Shown here one piece after another: positions 44,590-53,406 of a stretch of 64,000 nucleotides of DNA. The position numbers and the translations under genes were made by a program. The stretch is taken from contig JAITVV010000071.1 of assembly GCA_031285625.1 (NCBI GenBank), positions 47,776-111,775 on the forward strand, written 5' to 3'. Numbering within the stretch: the stretch's first letter is position 1; each line of letters opens with the position of its first letter. This DNA is from Prevotella sp. Lineage in GTDB: Bacteria > Bacteroidota > Bacteroidia > Bacteroidales > Dysgonomonadaceae. The notes under the pieces are model-generated. The model did not search any database. It was given only the letters and a program-made list of their open reading frames with translations, and was not told the DNA's origin.

Positions 44590-45537
44590 CTATAGCTTCC
44601 ATCGAAAATACTTTTTTAAAACACGCTTTACATTATCAATGGACACAGTCAGTTTTTTAGGCTTCATAGATTTTCCTGCTATAATAAGTATTACAGCTAA
44701 TAGTATCATTAATATACCTGTGGCCAGCCGCATTGTAAATAATTCACCAAAAACGGTAACTCCTATAATGACTGCAGTAAGTGGCTCCAATGCTCCCATA
44801 ATGGCTGTCGGGGTAGATCCAATAATATGTACAGCTTTCACCATCATTATCAGAGAGATAATAGTAGGAACCAGAGCCAGCATAATTGCCCACATCCACA
44901 TAGAAGGGGTGGTAAGCATGTGTAGATGGTTGGCCTCATTTGTAAATGAGTGGATAATGATTGTGGATACACAAAATAGTAATACATAGAATGTCAGTTT
45001 TACGGACGACATCATCAGTGAGGACTTATTTACTACAATAATATAAATAGCATAAGTGAATGATGATACCATTACTAATATTACACCCAATGTACTTAAA
45101 GTATTTCCCCCTTCGTTTTTGTATAGAAGCACAATTCCTCCTAATGCCAATAGGATGGACAGGACAGTGACAAGAGATATCTTCTCCTTAAAAAATACAG
45201 CCATAATAATGGCAACCATAACAGGATACACAAATAAGATGGTTGAAGCTATTCCGGCATCCATATAATTGAAACTACTGAACAGGCTTAATGAGGAGAC
45301 TCCGAACAGGATACCCAATGGACATAATATCGAAATTTCTTTTTCTGAAACAGAGAAAGATTTCTTTTGTATGAGCATTAATCCTCCAAGAATTATCGCA
45401 GCAAGAGAAAAACGGTAAAATAATACCGAATTGGCATTCATCCCTTCTTTATATAAGGATAATGCTCCAAGAGGATTTGTCCCATAGCTTATAGCCGCGA
45501 CAACACCATATACTACACCCTTAAACTTTGTATCCAT
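44590..45537 (-). CDS. DMT-superfamily (EamA) transporter
   Basis: 315 residues with ten predicted transmembrane helices arranged as two EamA repeats (for example ISYGTNPLGALSLY and SSFNYMDAGIASTILFVYPV in repeat 1; GALEPLTAVIIGVTVFGE in repeat 2), followed by a basic tail. It probably exports an amino acid or another small metabolite. It lies upstream of thrC on the same strand, with about 190 bases between, so threonine-related export is possible but unproven. Confidence 0.85.
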   Translation of the reverse strand: MDTKFKGVVYGVVAAISYGTNPLGALSLYKEGMNANSVLFYRFSLAAIILGGLMLIQKKSFSVSEKEISILCPLGILFGVSSLSLFSSFNYMDAGIASTILFVYPVMVAIIMAVFFKEKISLVTVLSILLALGGIVLLYKNEGGNTLSTLGVILVMVSSFTYAIYIIVVNKSSLMMSSVKLTFYVLLFCVSTIIIHSFTNEANHLHMLTTPSMWMWAIMLALVPTIISLIMMVKAVHIIGSTPTAIMGALEPLTAVIIGVTVFGELFTMRLATGILMILLAVILIIAGKSMKPKKLTVSIDNVKRVLKKYFRWKL

Positions 45538-45668
45538 CAGGAAATTTCAAAGTGCAAAAGTAAATAAATAATTAAGTAATAGTAGAGGCTCTCTTGTTTA
45601 AATATTTAATTTAGATATCAAATATCTATGTTTTGAAGCAATATACCCCAATTTATAATTCTTTTCAA

Positions 45669-45676
45669 TACTTTTG
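45669..45676 (+). promoter_or_regulatory. Promoter -7 box for the MFS gene
   Basis: TACTTTTG matches TAnnTTTG and stands 44 bases before the ATG at 45721. The -33 element is not clear. Confidence 0.35.
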
Positions 45677-45720
45677 CATAGCAAATTTAAAAATGAACTA
45701 TAAAACCAAACAAGTCAATC

Positions 45721-47076
45721 ATGACCGAAATATTAAGAAAAAAATTAAGTGATTCGAAAGCTGCCCGATGGACAGTCCTGATAGTTATAGCTTTCACTAT
45801 GTTCTGTGCCTATTTTTTGAATGATGTGATGGCACCTTTAATGGAAAAATTAGGAGAAGAATTTGGATGGAACTCTCAAGACTTCGGTACATTCAACTTT
45901 TCATACGGGTGGATCAATGTATGCTTGTTTATGCTTATTTTCGGAGGTATGATTCTGGATAAGATCGGAGTACGTCTGACAGGTATCGGATCATGTATCT
46001 TTATGATTATCGGAGCTGCCATCCAATATTATTCAGTAGGAGAATTCGTCGTTTTTGAAGGAACTATATTTGGTCTGAAGATGCAATTATTTGTGGCATG
46101 TATTGGTTTTGCTATTTTCGCTTTTGGACTTGAAATGGCAGGCATTACTGTTACGAAAACGATTGTCCGGTGGTTTAAGGGATATGAAATTGCATTGGCA
46201 ATGGGCTTGCAGGTTGCCATTGCCCGCATGGGAATGGGACTTGCATATCTGATAACTCTTCCTTTAGCTAACAGATTAGGGCTTTCTACTCCTATTCTGG
46301 TCGGATTACTGGCACTTTGCATAGGACTGATAGCTTATCTGGCTTTCTGTGTAATGGATAAAAAACTGGATGCTTCGATGGAAGGAGAAGAAGTTTCGGA
46401 TGAGGATAAATTTAAATTCTCGGATATCCTGTATATTGTAAAGAATAAAGGTTTCTGGTTAATAACACTTCTTTGCCTGTTGTTTTACTCTGCCGTCTTT
46501 CCATTCATGAAATTTGCAGTTTCATTTATGAAAAATAAATATCATATCGATGATGATTTTGCAGGGATTATCCCTTTCATGCTACCAGTAGGCGCGATCT
46601 TTCTTACCCCTTTGTTTGGTGGTATTTATGATAAAAAAGGAAAAGGAGCGACAATTATGATTCTCGGGGCCGTCTTATTGATTGGCGTTCATTTCTTATT
46701 CTCCATACCTATGCTTGATCATTGGCTGATTGCGGCAATATTAATGATTATATTAGGTATTGCTTTTTCCCTTGTTCCATCGGCTATGTGGCCTTCTGTT
46801 CCTAAAATTATACCTGAAAATAAGCTGGGAACAGCATACGGACTTATTTTCTGGGTGCAAAACATAGGGTTAAGCGGAGTACCTCTCCTAATAGGTAATA
46901 TCTTAAGTAAATATGTGATCGGCCATACAGATAAGGGTGCTGAAATTTATAATTATACAGTCCCAATGATTGTATTTACATGTTTTGGAGTATTGTCACT
47001 TATTGTTGCTTTATTGCTGAAAAGAGAAGATAAGAAAAAAGGATATGGGCTCGAACAGCCAAATGTCAAAAGATAA
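45721..47076 (+). CDS. Major facilitator superfamily transporter
   Basis: 451 residues with twelve predicted membrane helices. The loop between helices 2 and 3 has GGMILDKIGVRLTG, and the second half repeats it as GGIYDKKGKGATIM, both MFS signatures. A charged central loop (EGEEVSDEDKFKFSDIL) separates the halves. The substrate cannot be told from sequence. It is a single gene with its own terminator, next to a peptide transporter gene but not in the same unit. Confidence 0.85.
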   Translation: MTEILRKKLSDSKAARWTVLIVIAFTMFCAYFLNDVMAPLMEKLGEEFGWNSQDFGTFNFSYGWINVCLFMLIFGGMILDKIGVRLTGIGSCIFMIIGAAIQYYSVGEFVVFEGTIFGLKMQLFVACIGFAIFAFGLEMAGITVTKTIVRWFKGYEIALAMGLQVAIARMGMGLAYLITLPLANRLGLSTPILVGLLALCIGLIAYLAFCVMDKKLDASMEGEEVSDEDKFKFSDILYIVKNKGFWLITLLCLLFYSAVFPFMKFAVSFMKNKYHIDDDFAGIIPFMLPVGAIFLTPLFGGIYDKKGKGATIMILGAVLLIGVHFLFSIPMLDHWLIAAILMIILGIAFSLVPSAMWPSVPKIIPENKLGTAYGLIFWVQNIGLSGVPLLIGNILSKYVIGHTDKGAEIYNYTVPMIVFTCFGVLSLIVALLLKREDKKKGYGLEQPNVKR

Positions 47077-47082
47077 AATCAG

Positions 47083-47112
47083 AATCCGGTTCCTAAAACA
47101 ACCGGATTTTTT
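47083..47112 (+). terminator. MFS gene terminator
   Basis: A 9-bp perfect stem (47083-47091 with 47100-47108), 8-base loop and T-tract, 7 bases after the stop codon. Confidence 0.85.
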
Positions 47113-47216
47113 ATAAATAATAATACAGAATCAACACTTTAGTAATTGTAACTTTATTTATGCAATTTTCTCTATATAATACAGATAATTAGCATATTAT
47201 ATCTATAAAGGTTACA

Positions 47217-47248
47217 TTTGAAAAACAGCCTTAAAAGTGTTACTTTTG
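47217..47248 (+). promoter_or_regulatory. Promoter of the peptide transporter gene
   Basis: TTTG (47217-47220), 20 bases, TACTTTTG (47241-47248): an exact consensus fit. The -7 box is part of the tandem GTTACTTTT-type element at 47237-47257. The box lies inside the longest open frame, so translation must start downstream, at ATG 47299. Confidence 0.65.
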
Positions 47249-47298
47249 TTACCTTTGCAGCTTACAGGCTGATTATAAATAAAATAACAAAATCAGGA

Positions 47299-49059
47299 AT
47301 GGCATCAGAAATAAACACCGCTCCAAAAGGACACCCTAAAGGTATATATCTGCTTTTTGCAACTGAGATGTGGGAACGTTTCAGCTATTATGGTATGCGG
47401 GCATTATTCTCTTTGTATATGCTCAACGCCTTATTGTTCGATAAGGCATATAGCGGACAAATATATGGAAGTTATACAGGGCTGGTTTATCTGACTCCAC
47501 TGATTGGAGGCTATGTTGCAGACCGCTATTGGGGCAACAGGCGTTCGATAATAGCAGGTGCTTTGCTGATGGCAATCGGCCAGTTTCTTTTATTCCTTTC
47601 AGGTTGCTTTTTTGAAAATGTAGATACAGCTACAATGCTGATGTTTTTAGGGCTTGGATTCCTCATTTTTGGTAATGGCTTTTTCAAACCCAATATTTCA
47701 TCGATGGTGGGACAATTGTATGTTCCGGGTGATAGCCGTAAAGACTCAGCATATACTATATTTTATATGGGAGTGAATACGGGTTCGTTTATAGCTCCTT
47801 TGATCTGTGGTTTCTTTGGTGATACAGGGCATCCTGCCGATTTCCGGTGGGGATTTCTGGCGGCATGTATTGGTATGCTGCTTGGTATGGTAACATTCAT
47901 CCTGTTCAAAGACAAATATCTGCTTACACCATCGGGTGAAGCAATAGGTGTGACTCCCAACAGTAAAGATATTAACAAAATAAAAAAGGAAAATCCTGTT
48001 GAGGGTATATCTGAAAGTAATAAAAAATCAAGCCTTAGATTGATATTGATTTGGGGAGCAATCTGGATAATTTTATTCTATCTGCTCTATGCGGTACTGG
48101 ATACAGATGTGATTGGCTCTATTATTTTCTCATTAACGGTTGTTGCGCCCGGATATATTATCTCAGATCCATCATTAACTAAGATAGAGCGCTCACGTAT
48201 CTGGGTGATCTATATTATAGCCTTTTTCGTTATTTTCTTTTGGGCTGCATTCGAACAGGCCGGGGCTTCACTCACCTATTTTGCCGAAGAGCAGACTGAC
48301 AGGCATATCGGACTATTCGGCTGGACTGTTCCTACATCGTATTTTCAGTCGGTAAATGCCCTTTCCATCATTGTTTTTGCTCCTGTATTTGTTATAATTT
48401 GGACAAAATTGAATAAGAAAGGGAAAGAACCTGCTTCACCGCTTAAGCAGTCAATCGGATTATTCCTGTTAGCACTGGGCTATCTTGTTATTGCTTTTGG
48501 TGTAAAGGGACTGGCTCCCGGTATGAAAGTAAGTATGCTGTGGCTGGTTAGCTTATATGTAATTCATACTTTCGGTGAACTGTGCCTATCCCCTATCGGC
48601 TTATCGATGGTAAACAAACTGGCACCTTTGCGTTTTGCATCCCTGCTAATGGCTGTATGGTATCTGAGTACCGCTGCAGCAAATAAGTTTGCCGGAACAC
48701 TAAGCGGCTATTATCCTCAGCCGATAATAGAACTGGCACTGGTACAATCAGCCGAAAAAGATAATTCATTAACATTACTCCCTAAAGACTTTGAGGAATC
48801 GGTAATGGAAAAAGATGGAGCGGCTGTTATTCCATTTGATAAAATCACATTCTCTAAGATAGAAGACAAAACGCTTAAAAGCCATATACAAAACAGCCTG
48901 GAAAAACAGCAACTGGAAAATCCGAAAACTTTTATGGGTTACCGGATCTCCAATTTATACGATTTCTTTATGTTGTTTGTGTTTATGGCAGGAGCAGCCT
49001 CAGTCATTCTCTTCTTCCTGTCAAGAAGGTTACTGAAGATGATGCATGGTATAAAATAG
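47299..49059 (+). CDS. POT-family proton-dependent peptide transporter
   Basis: 586 residues from ATG 47299. The frame is open from TTG 47218, but the promoter lies there, and MASEINTAPKGHPKGIYLLF is the natural start. Family motifs are EMWERFSYYGMRALFSLYM (ExxERFxYYG), GGYVADRYWGNRRSI and FYMGVNTGSF, plus FFWAAFEQAGASLTYFAE in the second half. It imports di- and tripeptides with protons. A long hydrophilic loop near the C-terminus (about 510-560) precedes the final helix. The deoxyinosine glycosylase gene follows 20 bases later and is probably co-transcribed. Confidence 0.92.
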   Translation: MASEINTAPKGHPKGIYLLFATEMWERFSYYGMRALFSLYMLNALLFDKAYSGQIYGSYTGLVYLTPLIGGYVADRYWGNRRSIIAGALLMAIGQFLLFLSGCFFENVDTATMLMFLGLGFLIFGNGFFKPNISSMVGQLYVPGDSRKDSAYTIFYMGVNTGSFIAPLICGFFGDTGHPADFRWGFLAACIGMLLGMVTFILFKDKYLLTPSGEAIGVTPNSKDINKIKKENPVEGISESNKKSSLRLILIWGAIWIILFYLLYAVLDTDVIGSIIFSLTVVAPGYIISDPSLTKIERSRIWVIYIIAFFVIFFWAAFEQAGASLTYFAEEQTDRHIGLFGWTVPTSYFQSVNALSIIVFAPVFVIIWTKLNKKGKEPASPLKQSIGLFLLALGYLVIAFGVKGLAPGMKVSMLWLVSLYVIHTFGELCLSPIGLSMVNKLAPLRFASLLMAVWYLSTAAANKFAGTLSGYYPQPIIELALVQSAEKDNSLTLLPKDFEESVMEKDGAAVIPFDKITFSKIEDKTLKSHIQNSLEKQQLENPKTFMGYRISNLYDFFMLFVFMAGAASVILFFLSRRLLKMMHGIK

Positions 49060-49079
49060 GATTAGTAAATAATATCGAT

Positions 49080-49577
49080 ATGAGAAAAATTGCATTTCAT
49101 CCTATTGTAAGCGAAAAGTCACGAGTATTGATCCTTGGCACAATGCCCAGTGAAGAATCTATCCGTAAACAGGAAAGATACGGGCACAAGAGCAATCAAT
49201 TCTGGAAAATTATATTTGCGTTGTTCGAAAAGCCATTACCCGAAAGTTATGCAGAAAAGAATGCTTTACTTACAGAATACAACATTGCAATATGGGATGT
49301 CTTGGAATCCTGTGAAGGAAAGGGTAGTCTGGATAGCAACATTAAGAATGAGATACCAAACGATTTCAAAAAATTCTTCGCCCAATATCCTCAAATTGAG
49401 TATGTATTCTTTACAAGTAAGAAAGCTGAAGAATTCTATAGAAAATACGTTGGATTCGACGAAAAGAGACAATTCGTAACTCTTCCGTCTCCTAGTCCCG
49501 CTAATGCGCGTATGACATTGACAGATAAGATCGAAAAATGGAAAATACTGGCAGATGTTGTTAATTCATTTTCTTAA
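49080..49577 (+). CDS. DNA-deoxyinosine glycosylase (UDG superfamily)
   Basis: 165 residues. RVLILGTMPSEESIRKQERYG is the active-site start typical of the hypoxanthine-DNA glycosylase branch of the UDG superfamily, with NQFWKIIFALF following. LPSPSPANAR near 140-150 is the second catalytic motif. It excises deaminated adenine (hypoxanthine) from DNA as the first step of base excision repair. It is the second gene of the unit with the peptide transporter. A 9-bp dyad overlaps its stop codon (49571-49595). Confidence 0.85.
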   Translation: MRKIAFHPIVSEKSRVLILGTMPSEESIRKQERYGHKSNQFWKIIFALFEKPLPESYAEKNALLTEYNIAIWDVLESCEGKGSLDSNIKNEIPNDFKKFFAQYPQIEYVFFTSKKAEEFYRKYVGFDEKRQFVTLPSPSPANARMTLTDKIEKWKILADVVNSFS

Positions 49578-49715
49578 GACCTGAAATCTTAAGAATGAAC
49601 GAAAAGTTATCTTAAAAGACAAAGACTTAATTTTTTCATTTGGAATAGGGATATTTCCAATTTTATGTCTCTTTATAATTATAAGGTAATTAATCAACAT
49701 TTAATAAACTAACGT

Positions 49716-50387
49716 ATGAAAAAAGTATTTCTATTCGCATTCATTTTATTAATTGGAATAAATGTTTCAGCTCAGGATTCTCCTTTCAGGTTTGGAGTAA
49801 AGGCAGGAATGAATATGTCAAATGCCACAATAGAGAACAAAGATGCCGATCCGAAATTCAAAATAGGCTATCAGATAGGAGTAACGGTGGACTATAATTT
49901 TACCCAGAATTGGTTGATCCAATCCGGGCTATCTTTTACAACAAAAGGTTCTAAAATAGACGACTTCTATGCCGGGCAAATGGAAGGTGGAAATGGCAGA
50001 GGTACTACACATACATTTAATCAGCAATATTTACAATTGCCTGTATATGCAGCATATAGAGTAAATGTATCTGATAATTTTAACATTGTAATTGGCGCCG
50101 GCCCTTATATGGCCTATGGAATCGGTGGAAAGGTCAAATATAAATTGAATGATGGAACATTTGGAGATGGCACTAATGAGCGTAAATTCAGTACGTTTGG
50201 CAGTGGAAAAGATAATTTAGAACAATTAAAAAAGTTTGATTTTGGCCTTGGACTAAACGTAAGTGCCGAGTTTGGTAAAATAGTTGTAGGAGTGGGTTAT
50301 GAACACGGACTCCTCAATGTCGCAGCATATGACGGCATGAAATATCGCAATAGGAATGCGGCTCTGACATTGGGCTATAAATTCTAA
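49716..50387 (+). CDS. Outer-membrane beta-barrel protein (PorT/OmpX-like)
   Basis: 223 residues with a signal peptide (1-19, ending NVSAQ). The mature part alternates amphipathic strands: FRFGVKAGMNMSNATIEN, FKIGYQIGVTVDYNF, WLIQSGLSFTTKGSK and finally NAALTLGYKF with a terminal aromatic residue. This is typical of the 8-strand outer-membrane barrels called PorT or OMP_b-brl_2. The function may be adhesion or structural; no enzyme motif is seen. It is a single gene upstream of fabI. Confidence 0.8.
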   Translation: MKKVFLFAFILLIGINVSAQDSPFRFGVKAGMNMSNATIENKDADPKFKIGYQIGVTVDYNFTQNWLIQSGLSFTTKGSKIDDFYAGQMEGGNGRGTTHTFNQQYLQLPVYAAYRVNVSDNFNIVIGAGPYMAYGIGGKVKYKLNDGTFGDGTNERKFSTFGSGKDNLEQLKKFDFGLGLNVSAEFGKIVVGVGYEHGLLNVAAYDGMKYRNRNAALTLGYKF

Positions 50388-50423
50388 GATGCCGTCTCAC
50401 CTTTAAATAAATATCGTATCTAA

Positions 50424-50456
50424 TTGTTTAATTGTTGCACATTTTTACTATTTTTG
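50424..50456 (+). promoter_or_regulatory. fabI promoter candidate
   Basis: TATTTTTG (50449-50456) fits the -7 consensus, with a TTG at 50424-50426 as a partial -33 box 22 bases away. It lies 69 bases before the ATG. Confidence 0.4.
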
Positions 50457-50524
50457 TGCGGTAAACTATTAAAGCTATCAGCACATATTTTATAAATAGC
50501 TAATAATCAATAAATATTATAGAA

Positions 50525-51343
50525 ATGAGTAACAATTTATTAAAAGGTAAAAGAGGTATTGTCTTTGGTGCATTGAATGAGAAATCAATCGCTTGGAAAG
50601 TAGCCGAAAAAGCTGTTGAACAAGGTGCAACTATTACACTATCCAATACGCCTGTTGCTGTAAGAATGGGTGAAACAAAGGCTCTGAGTGATAAACTAAA
50701 TGCAAAAGTTATTGCAGCTGATGCAACTAGTGTAGAAGATCTTGAACAAGTTTTTGTACAATCAATGGAAGCTCTCGGTGGTAAAATTGATTTTGTACTT
50801 CACTCAATAGGTATGTCGCTAAACCTTCGTAAAGGAAGACAATATGATGACCTTGACTACGGATTTCTAGATAAAACATTGGATATTTCGGCTGTTTCAT
50901 TTCACAAAATGATGCAGGTAGCAAAAAAACTTGATGCAATAGCTGAAGGCGGTTCTGTAGTTGCTCTTACTCATATTGCCGCACAACGTACATTTACAGG
51001 ATATAATGATATGGCTGATGCTAAAGCATTGCTTGAATCATTCGGACGTAGCTTTGGATACATATACGGACGTGATAAGAAAGTACGTGTGAATACAATA
51101 TCTCAATCGCCAACAATGACCACTGCCGGACAGGGTATCGGAGGTTTGGATGCATTTTTCGATTTTGCTGAAAAAATGTCTCCACTTGGTAATGCCAGTG
51201 CAGAATCTTGTGCCGATTATTGTATAGTCATGTTCTCTGACCTGACGCGCATGGTTACCATGCAAAACTTATTCCATGACGGAGGATTCTCCAATATGGG
51301 TCTGACTCAGGCAATTGTTGAAGATTATATCGAAAAGAAGTAA
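50525..51343 (+). CDS. fabI: Enoyl-[acyl-carrier-protein] reductase (NADH)
   Basis: 272 residues. GKRGIVFGALNEKSIAWKVA is the FabI-type cofactor site, LHSIGMS the middle motif, and GYNDMADAKALLES gives Tyr160 and Lys167 in the Tyr-x6-Lys pattern of enoyl reductases (short-chain dehydrogenases with other roles use Tyr-x3-Lys). It carries out the last reduction in each round of fatty-acid elongation. It is a single gene with a strong terminator. Confidence 0.95.
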   Translation: MSNNLLKGKRGIVFGALNEKSIAWKVAEKAVEQGATITLSNTPVAVRMGETKALSDKLNAKVIAADATSVEDLEQVFVQSMEALGGKIDFVLHSIGMSLNLRKGRQYDDLDYGFLDKTLDISAVSFHKMMQVAKKLDAIAEGGSVVALTHIAAQRTFTGYNDMADAKALLESFGRSFGYIYGRDKKVRVNTISQSPTMTTAGQGIGGLDAFFDFAEKMSPLGNASAESCADYCIVMFSDLTRMVTMQNLFHDGGFSNMGLTQAIVEDYIEKK

Positions 51344-51362
51344 AAACAACAAGAATACAGGG

Positions 51363-51398
51363 AACGGCTCATAAATAATTATTTATGAGCCGTTTTTT
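51363..51398 (+). terminator. fabI terminator
   Basis: A 14-bp perfect stem (51363-51376 with 51381-51394) with a 4-base loop and T-tract, 20 bases after the stop. Confidence 0.9.
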
Positions 51399-51572
51399 CA
51401 TATAAATCATTAATTTTGATTTCTATTAATTATTGAATAGAGATAATGATATTTTCTTTGTCATGCGGAACATAGAATACCTTATGGCTTAACGGCAAAG
51501 TGGTATTCATTCACTAAGGAAGGCAAAATGAAGTAGAAAGAGAATTTGATTAAAACTTAAATACCGATAATT

Positions 51573-52079
51573 ATGAGCATGATTAGCAATTTCTTGCGGG
51601 TGAGTCAGGAAGAACTGGATTCTTTTCTGGAAAATAGTACACTTCTGGAAGACAGATTTTATAATGAAGGGAATGATGAAGACCCTTGCATGCTGGATAT
51701 AGACAAAGCATGGGATGGAATTATTTATCTTCTAACAGGAAAGAGCATACAAGGTATCGACATGTCTGATCAATCGGGTCTACATACTATAATCCTTAGC
51801 GGGCAGCTTATCGATCCTGAGCAGGATATGGGCTATGGACCGGCTCATTACCTTACTCCTGACCAAGTACAAGAACTTAGTGCTACTATATCTAAAGAAA
51901 CCAGAGAAAGTATGCTTTCCAGATTCAAACCTGCAGATATGCATGATGTGTACCCAACTATCTGGGAAGAAGAGGGCGAAGAAGCATTCGACTATGTTTT
52001 TGCAAATTTCCAGGAATTACAAAAATTTTATGCTCAGGCGGCGAAAGAAAATCAGGCCGTTATATCTATACTTAATTAA
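51573..52079 (+). CDS. DUF1877 (YfbM-like) family protein
   Basis: 168 residues, cytoplasmic. The DUF1877 pattern is seen in MISNFLRVSQEELDSFL, then DIDKAWDGIIYLLTG, a GPAHYLTPDQVQELSA segment and a C-terminal FANFQELQKFYAQAAKENQ helix. No catalytic residues are known for this family, and its role is unclear. It is followed 11 bases later by another small acidic protein gene, so the two form a pair, with tsaC just after. Confidence 0.8.
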   Translation: MSMISNFLRVSQEELDSFLENSTLLEDRFYNEGNDEDPCMLDIDKAWDGIIYLLTGKSIQGIDMSDQSGLHTIILSGQLIDPEQDMGYGPAHYLTPDQVQELSATISKETRESMLSRFKPADMHDVYPTIWEEEGEEAFDYVFANFQELQKFYAQAAKENQAVISILN

Positions 52080-52090
52080 GATCACAGGAT

Positions 52091-52708
52091 ATGGGATATT
52101 ATATTTTTTCTTACGGAATAGATTTTAAAGAAGTTCAGAATTCTTTTAATTCAAAGGATCAGTCTCTATTTGATAAAATACTTGAATCAGAAGTTTTTGA
52201 TACATATGCATCACAGGATTTTGATGAATGCATAACCACTAAGGAGGCTTTACAAAATATTATTTTTGGGGAACCTTATAAGGATAACAATGCACATGTA
52301 TATGGGTATGCCTTCATTTCTATATGTGCATATCTTGGTAAAAGTGTTCCCGCAGGACAGGAAATAAAACTAGGATATGAAACAGACCTGATCAATAAAT
52401 ATTTATCAACAGACTTCGGTATTGAGACTGAAATTGAGAATATACTATTTGAAGATACACCAGCATTAGGTTTGCCTAAGATTGAGGATTGGCCACTGAG
52501 CGGCATAATGCGAAGAGAGGAATTAACTGCCTTGCAAACACGTTTATCACCTATCGAAATCACAGACGAGCAGATCGAAGACCTCTGGGATGGTGAAGAG
52601 GAAGAAGATGAGGACAAGGCCTGTGCATATGAACACATAAAAGGTATCAAAGAAAACATTGCATTCTGTTTAGAGAATAATTTAAGTCTTATCTCTTTTT
52701 GCCACTAA
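52091..52708 (+). CDS. Acidic cytoplasmic protein, DUF7691-like
   Basis: 205 residues beginning GYYIFSYGIDFKEVQ. It contains ITTKEALQNIIFGEPY, a YGYAFISICAYLGK segment and a very acidic stretch near the C-terminus (EDLWDGEEEEDEDKA). There is no signal peptide or membrane segment. It resembles a family I recall as DUF7691, of unknown function. Its start is 11 bases after the DUF1877 stop and its stop is 2 bases before the tsaC start, so all three genes are probably co-transcribed and partly coupled. Confidence 0.6.
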   Translation: MGYYIFSYGIDFKEVQNSFNSKDQSLFDKILESEVFDTYASQDFDECITTKEALQNIIFGEPYKDNNAHVYGYAFISICAYLGKSVPAGQEIKLGYETDLINKYLSTDFGIETEIENILFEDTPALGLPKIEDWPLSGIMRREELTALQTRLSPIEITDEQIEDLWDGEEEEDEDKACAYEHIKGIKENIAFCLENNLSLISFCH

Positions 52709-52710
52709 AT

Positions 52711-53325
52711 ATGGGACTACTTGTAAAAATATACCCCGAAAATCCGAATCAGAAAGAGATTGACCGAGTTGTATCGATTCTGCAAGATGGCGGATTGATA
52801 ATTTATCCTACCGATACTGTATATGCAATTGGCTGTGATGCACTCAATGTACGTGCAGTGGAGGAGATATGCAAGATAAAAAACATAAATCCGGCAAAAA
52901 GCAATCTCTCCATTATCTGCTATGACCTGAGTAATATCAGCGAATATGCGAGGGTAGATAATGCTACATTTAAACTGATGAAGAAAAATTTACCGGGAGC
53001 TTTTACGTTCATATTAAATACGACATCGTCCCTACCTAAAATATATAAGAATAAAAAGACGGTAGGTATCCGTGTGCCTGATAATAATATTATCCGAGAA
53101 CTGGTTCATAGTCTGGGTAATCCTATCCTTACCACATCGGTAAAGGATGAAGATGAAGTGATTGAATACACAACAGATCCAGAACTTATTTATGAAAAGT
53201 ATCAGGATATAGTAGATATTGTAATCGATGGCGGATTTGGAGGAGTAGAAGGTTCTACTGTAGTAGACTGTACAGATGACGAGCCCGAAATAATACGGCA
53301 AGGGAAGGGTGAATTAATTTTGTGA
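52711..53325 (+). CDS. tsaC: L-threonylcarbamoyladenylate synthase (YrdC/Sua5 family)
   Basis: 204 residues from ATG 52711. The frame is open from TTG 52699, but that would overlap the previous gene. Signatures are GGLIIYPTDTVYAIGCDA, KSNLSIICYDLSNISEYA, PGAFTFIL and KTVGIRVPDN. It makes threonylcarbamoyl-AMP for the t6A modification of ANN-decoding tRNAs. The C-terminal Sua5 domain is absent, so this is the short bacterial form. It ends 81 bases before the S41 protease gene. Confidence 0.92.
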   Translation: MGLLVKIYPENPNQKEIDRVVSILQDGGLIIYPTDTVYAIGCDALNVRAVEEICKIKNINPAKSNLSIICYDLSNISEYARVDNATFKLMKKNLPGAFTFILNTTSSLPKIYKNKKTVGIRVPDNNIIRELVHSLGNPILTTSVKDEDEVIEYTTDPELIYEKYQDIVDIVIDGGFGGVEGSTVVDCTDDEPEIIRQGKGELIL

Positions 53326-53406
53326 AGAATCATTAAATACATATATTTGCAAATCATTGGCTTTTGGAGACAAAAATCTACATCATGCCATAATACTTCA
53401 ACATTT

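Noticed and set aside
49571-49595. Dyad over the stop codon of the glycosylase gene as terminator
   Set aside because: AT-rich 9-bp stem without a T-tract; weak compared with other terminators in the window.
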